From: Verrucomicrobiota bacterium
GTDB lineage: Bacteria; Verrucomicrobiota; Verrucomicrobiia; Verrucomicrobiales; DEV007
Direction: 5' to 3'
Assembly: GCA_013152075.1 (NCBI GenBank)
Contig: JAADHD010000461.1
Coordinates: forward strand, 1-6,857
Length of the DNA stretch: 6,857 nucleotides
In this document: positions 6,388-6,857 of the stretch, in pieces
Position numbering within the stretch: position 1 is the stretch's first letter
How the letters are laid out: each line of letters begins with the position of its first letter
Made by a program: the position numbers and the translations under genes
Notes under the pieces: generated by a model
Database searches by the model: none
What the model saw: the letters and a program-made list of their open reading frames with translations, nothing else
Told to the model about the DNA's origin: nothing

Positions 6388-6683
6388 CCGTCGAGATCCT
6401 GAGCACCGCCGAGGACGACCTCGTCGCTGGATACCATTTCTACGAAGCTCAGGAACCGGGAATTGGGGATTATTTCCTCAATTCCATTTTTTCTGAAATT
6501 GATTCCCTGCAACTCTATGCAGGAAGTCACAAAATTCTTTGGGGTCGCTATCGCTTACTTTCGAAAACATTTCCATTTGGAATATTCTACACTTTTGATG
6601 CCGACCTTGTTCGGGTTCGTGCCGTATTGGATCTCAGGTGCCACCCTTCGTGGATACGCAAACAGGCCAAACGGAAAGCTTAA
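6384..6683 (+). CDS. Type II toxin, RelE/ParE family
   Basis: A 99-residue protein of the RelE/ParE superfamily. The N-terminal strand and helix TVEILSTAEDDLVAGYHFYE are followed by a helical hairpin (about 22-43). The C-terminal beta-sheet carries GRYRLLSKTFPFGIFYTF (54-71) and VRVRAVLDLRCHPSWIRK (76-93), a signature of this subgroup. RelE members cleave mRNA at the ribosome and ParE members poison gyrase; sequence alone does not say which applies. It overlaps the antitoxin stop by 4 nt (ATGA), so the two form one operon. It is visibly more AT-rich than the chaperone genes, consistent with accessory origin. No truncation or frameshift is visible, so the toxin is probably intact. Confidence 0.87.
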   Translation: MTVEILSTAEDDLVAGYHFYEAQEPGIGDYFLNSIFSEIDSLQLYAGSHKILWGRYRLLSKTFPFGIFYTFDADLVRVRAVLDLRCHPSWIRKQAKRKA

Positions 6684-6691
6684 TAATCATC

Positions 6692-6706
6692 TCTAGCTTA
6701 TTATCC
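6692..6706 (+). repeat. 15-bp direct repeat, right copy
   Basis: An exact second copy of TCTAGCTTATTATCC, starting 9 nt after the toxin stop. The two copies bracket the toxin-antitoxin operon with starts 559 bp apart. A looser relative (AGCTTAATAATC) overlaps the toxin stop at 6677-6688. Confidence 0.7.
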
Positions 6707-6715
6707 TTGGATAAT
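6700..6715. terminator. AT-rich palindrome after the toxin gene
   Basis: ATTATCC (6700-6706) and GGATAAT (6709-6715) form a perfect 7-bp inverted repeat around TT, followed by TTTCT. It overlaps the right direct repeat. It could be a weak terminator for the toxin-antitoxin operon or a protein-binding palindrome; the 2-nt loop makes a stable RNA hairpin doubtful. Confidence 0.35.
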
Positions 6716-6748
6716 TTTCTCCCCTTCCCTAAGGTTCCCCAAGAAACG

Positions 6749-6857
6749 ATGAGAACAAGCTGGGCAATCTTGACTGGACTAATATTAGGCGGCAGTTGCC
6801 ACCTTGCAGGAATTCTTTCAGTCACGGCTAAAGAACTTCCTAAGCTAAAGATCATCC
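6749..6857 (+). CDS. Start of a probable exported protein (partial)
   Basis: An open frame of 36 codons from ATG 6749 runs off the window end. It begins MRTSWAILTGLILGGSC, a short basic n-region and a hydrophobic core, and continues through SVTAKELPKL. This looks like a Sec signal peptide with possible cleavage after A27 (VTA-KE). A lipoprotein reading at C17 is possible, but GGSC is a poor lipobox. An AAGG lies about 14 nt before the ATG, too far to be a normal ribosome binding site. The family cannot be recognised from this fragment. It is co-oriented with the toxin, with a 65-nt gap holding the repeat and palindrome. Confidence 0.55.
   Translation, partial: MRTSWAILTGLILGGSCHLAGILSVTAKELPKLKII

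Overview
The window reads as an ordinary bacterial chromosome segment of moderate GC with tightly packed genes. Three things point, with moderate confidence and without a marker gene, to a Gram-negative of the Verrucomicrobiota/Planctomycetota superphylum: an extended STAS protein beside a GAF-SpoIIE phosphatase, near absence of Shine-Dalgarno sequences, and an amidase with a Tat-like signal peptide. The phylum assignment is inference.

Layout: (1) 89-2219, + strand: a STAS-domain anti-sigma-factor-antagonist-like protein, then a membrane-anchored GAF/SpoIIE (PP2C-type) phosphatase. Together they look like the STAS and phosphatase arms of a partner-switching module; no RsbW-type kinase or sigma factor is present. 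(2) 2291-4909, + strand: grpE, dnaJ and rsmE, i.e. two DnaK co-chaperones and the 16S rRNA m3U1498 methyltransferase, closely spaced and probably one transcription unit. The phosphatase stop lies 71 nt before the chosen grpE ATG, so all five genes may be read together. (3) 4943-5998, - strand: a secreted N-acetylmuramoyl-L-alanine amidase, convergent with rsmE. (4) 5999-6168: a 170-nt intergenic region with a compact multi-stem inverted-repeat element. (5) 6169-6683, + strand: a two-gene type II toxin-antitoxin module (Unstab_antitox-type antitoxin, RelE/ParE toxin; ATGA overlap) flanked by a perfect 15-bp direct repeat. (6) 6749 to the window end: the start of a gene for a probable exported protein.

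As a whole, the left two thirds couple a putative stress-signalling pair to protein-folding and ribosome-maintenance genes, and the right part holds cell-wall remodelling plus a small accessory cassette. No radically new system is evident. The most unusual signals are the direct repeats bracketing the toxin-antitoxin pair, the structured element beside them (which carries an inverted copy of the repeat core), and a paired 15-bp motif in the grpE leader. No stretch longer than 300 nt lacks a gene.
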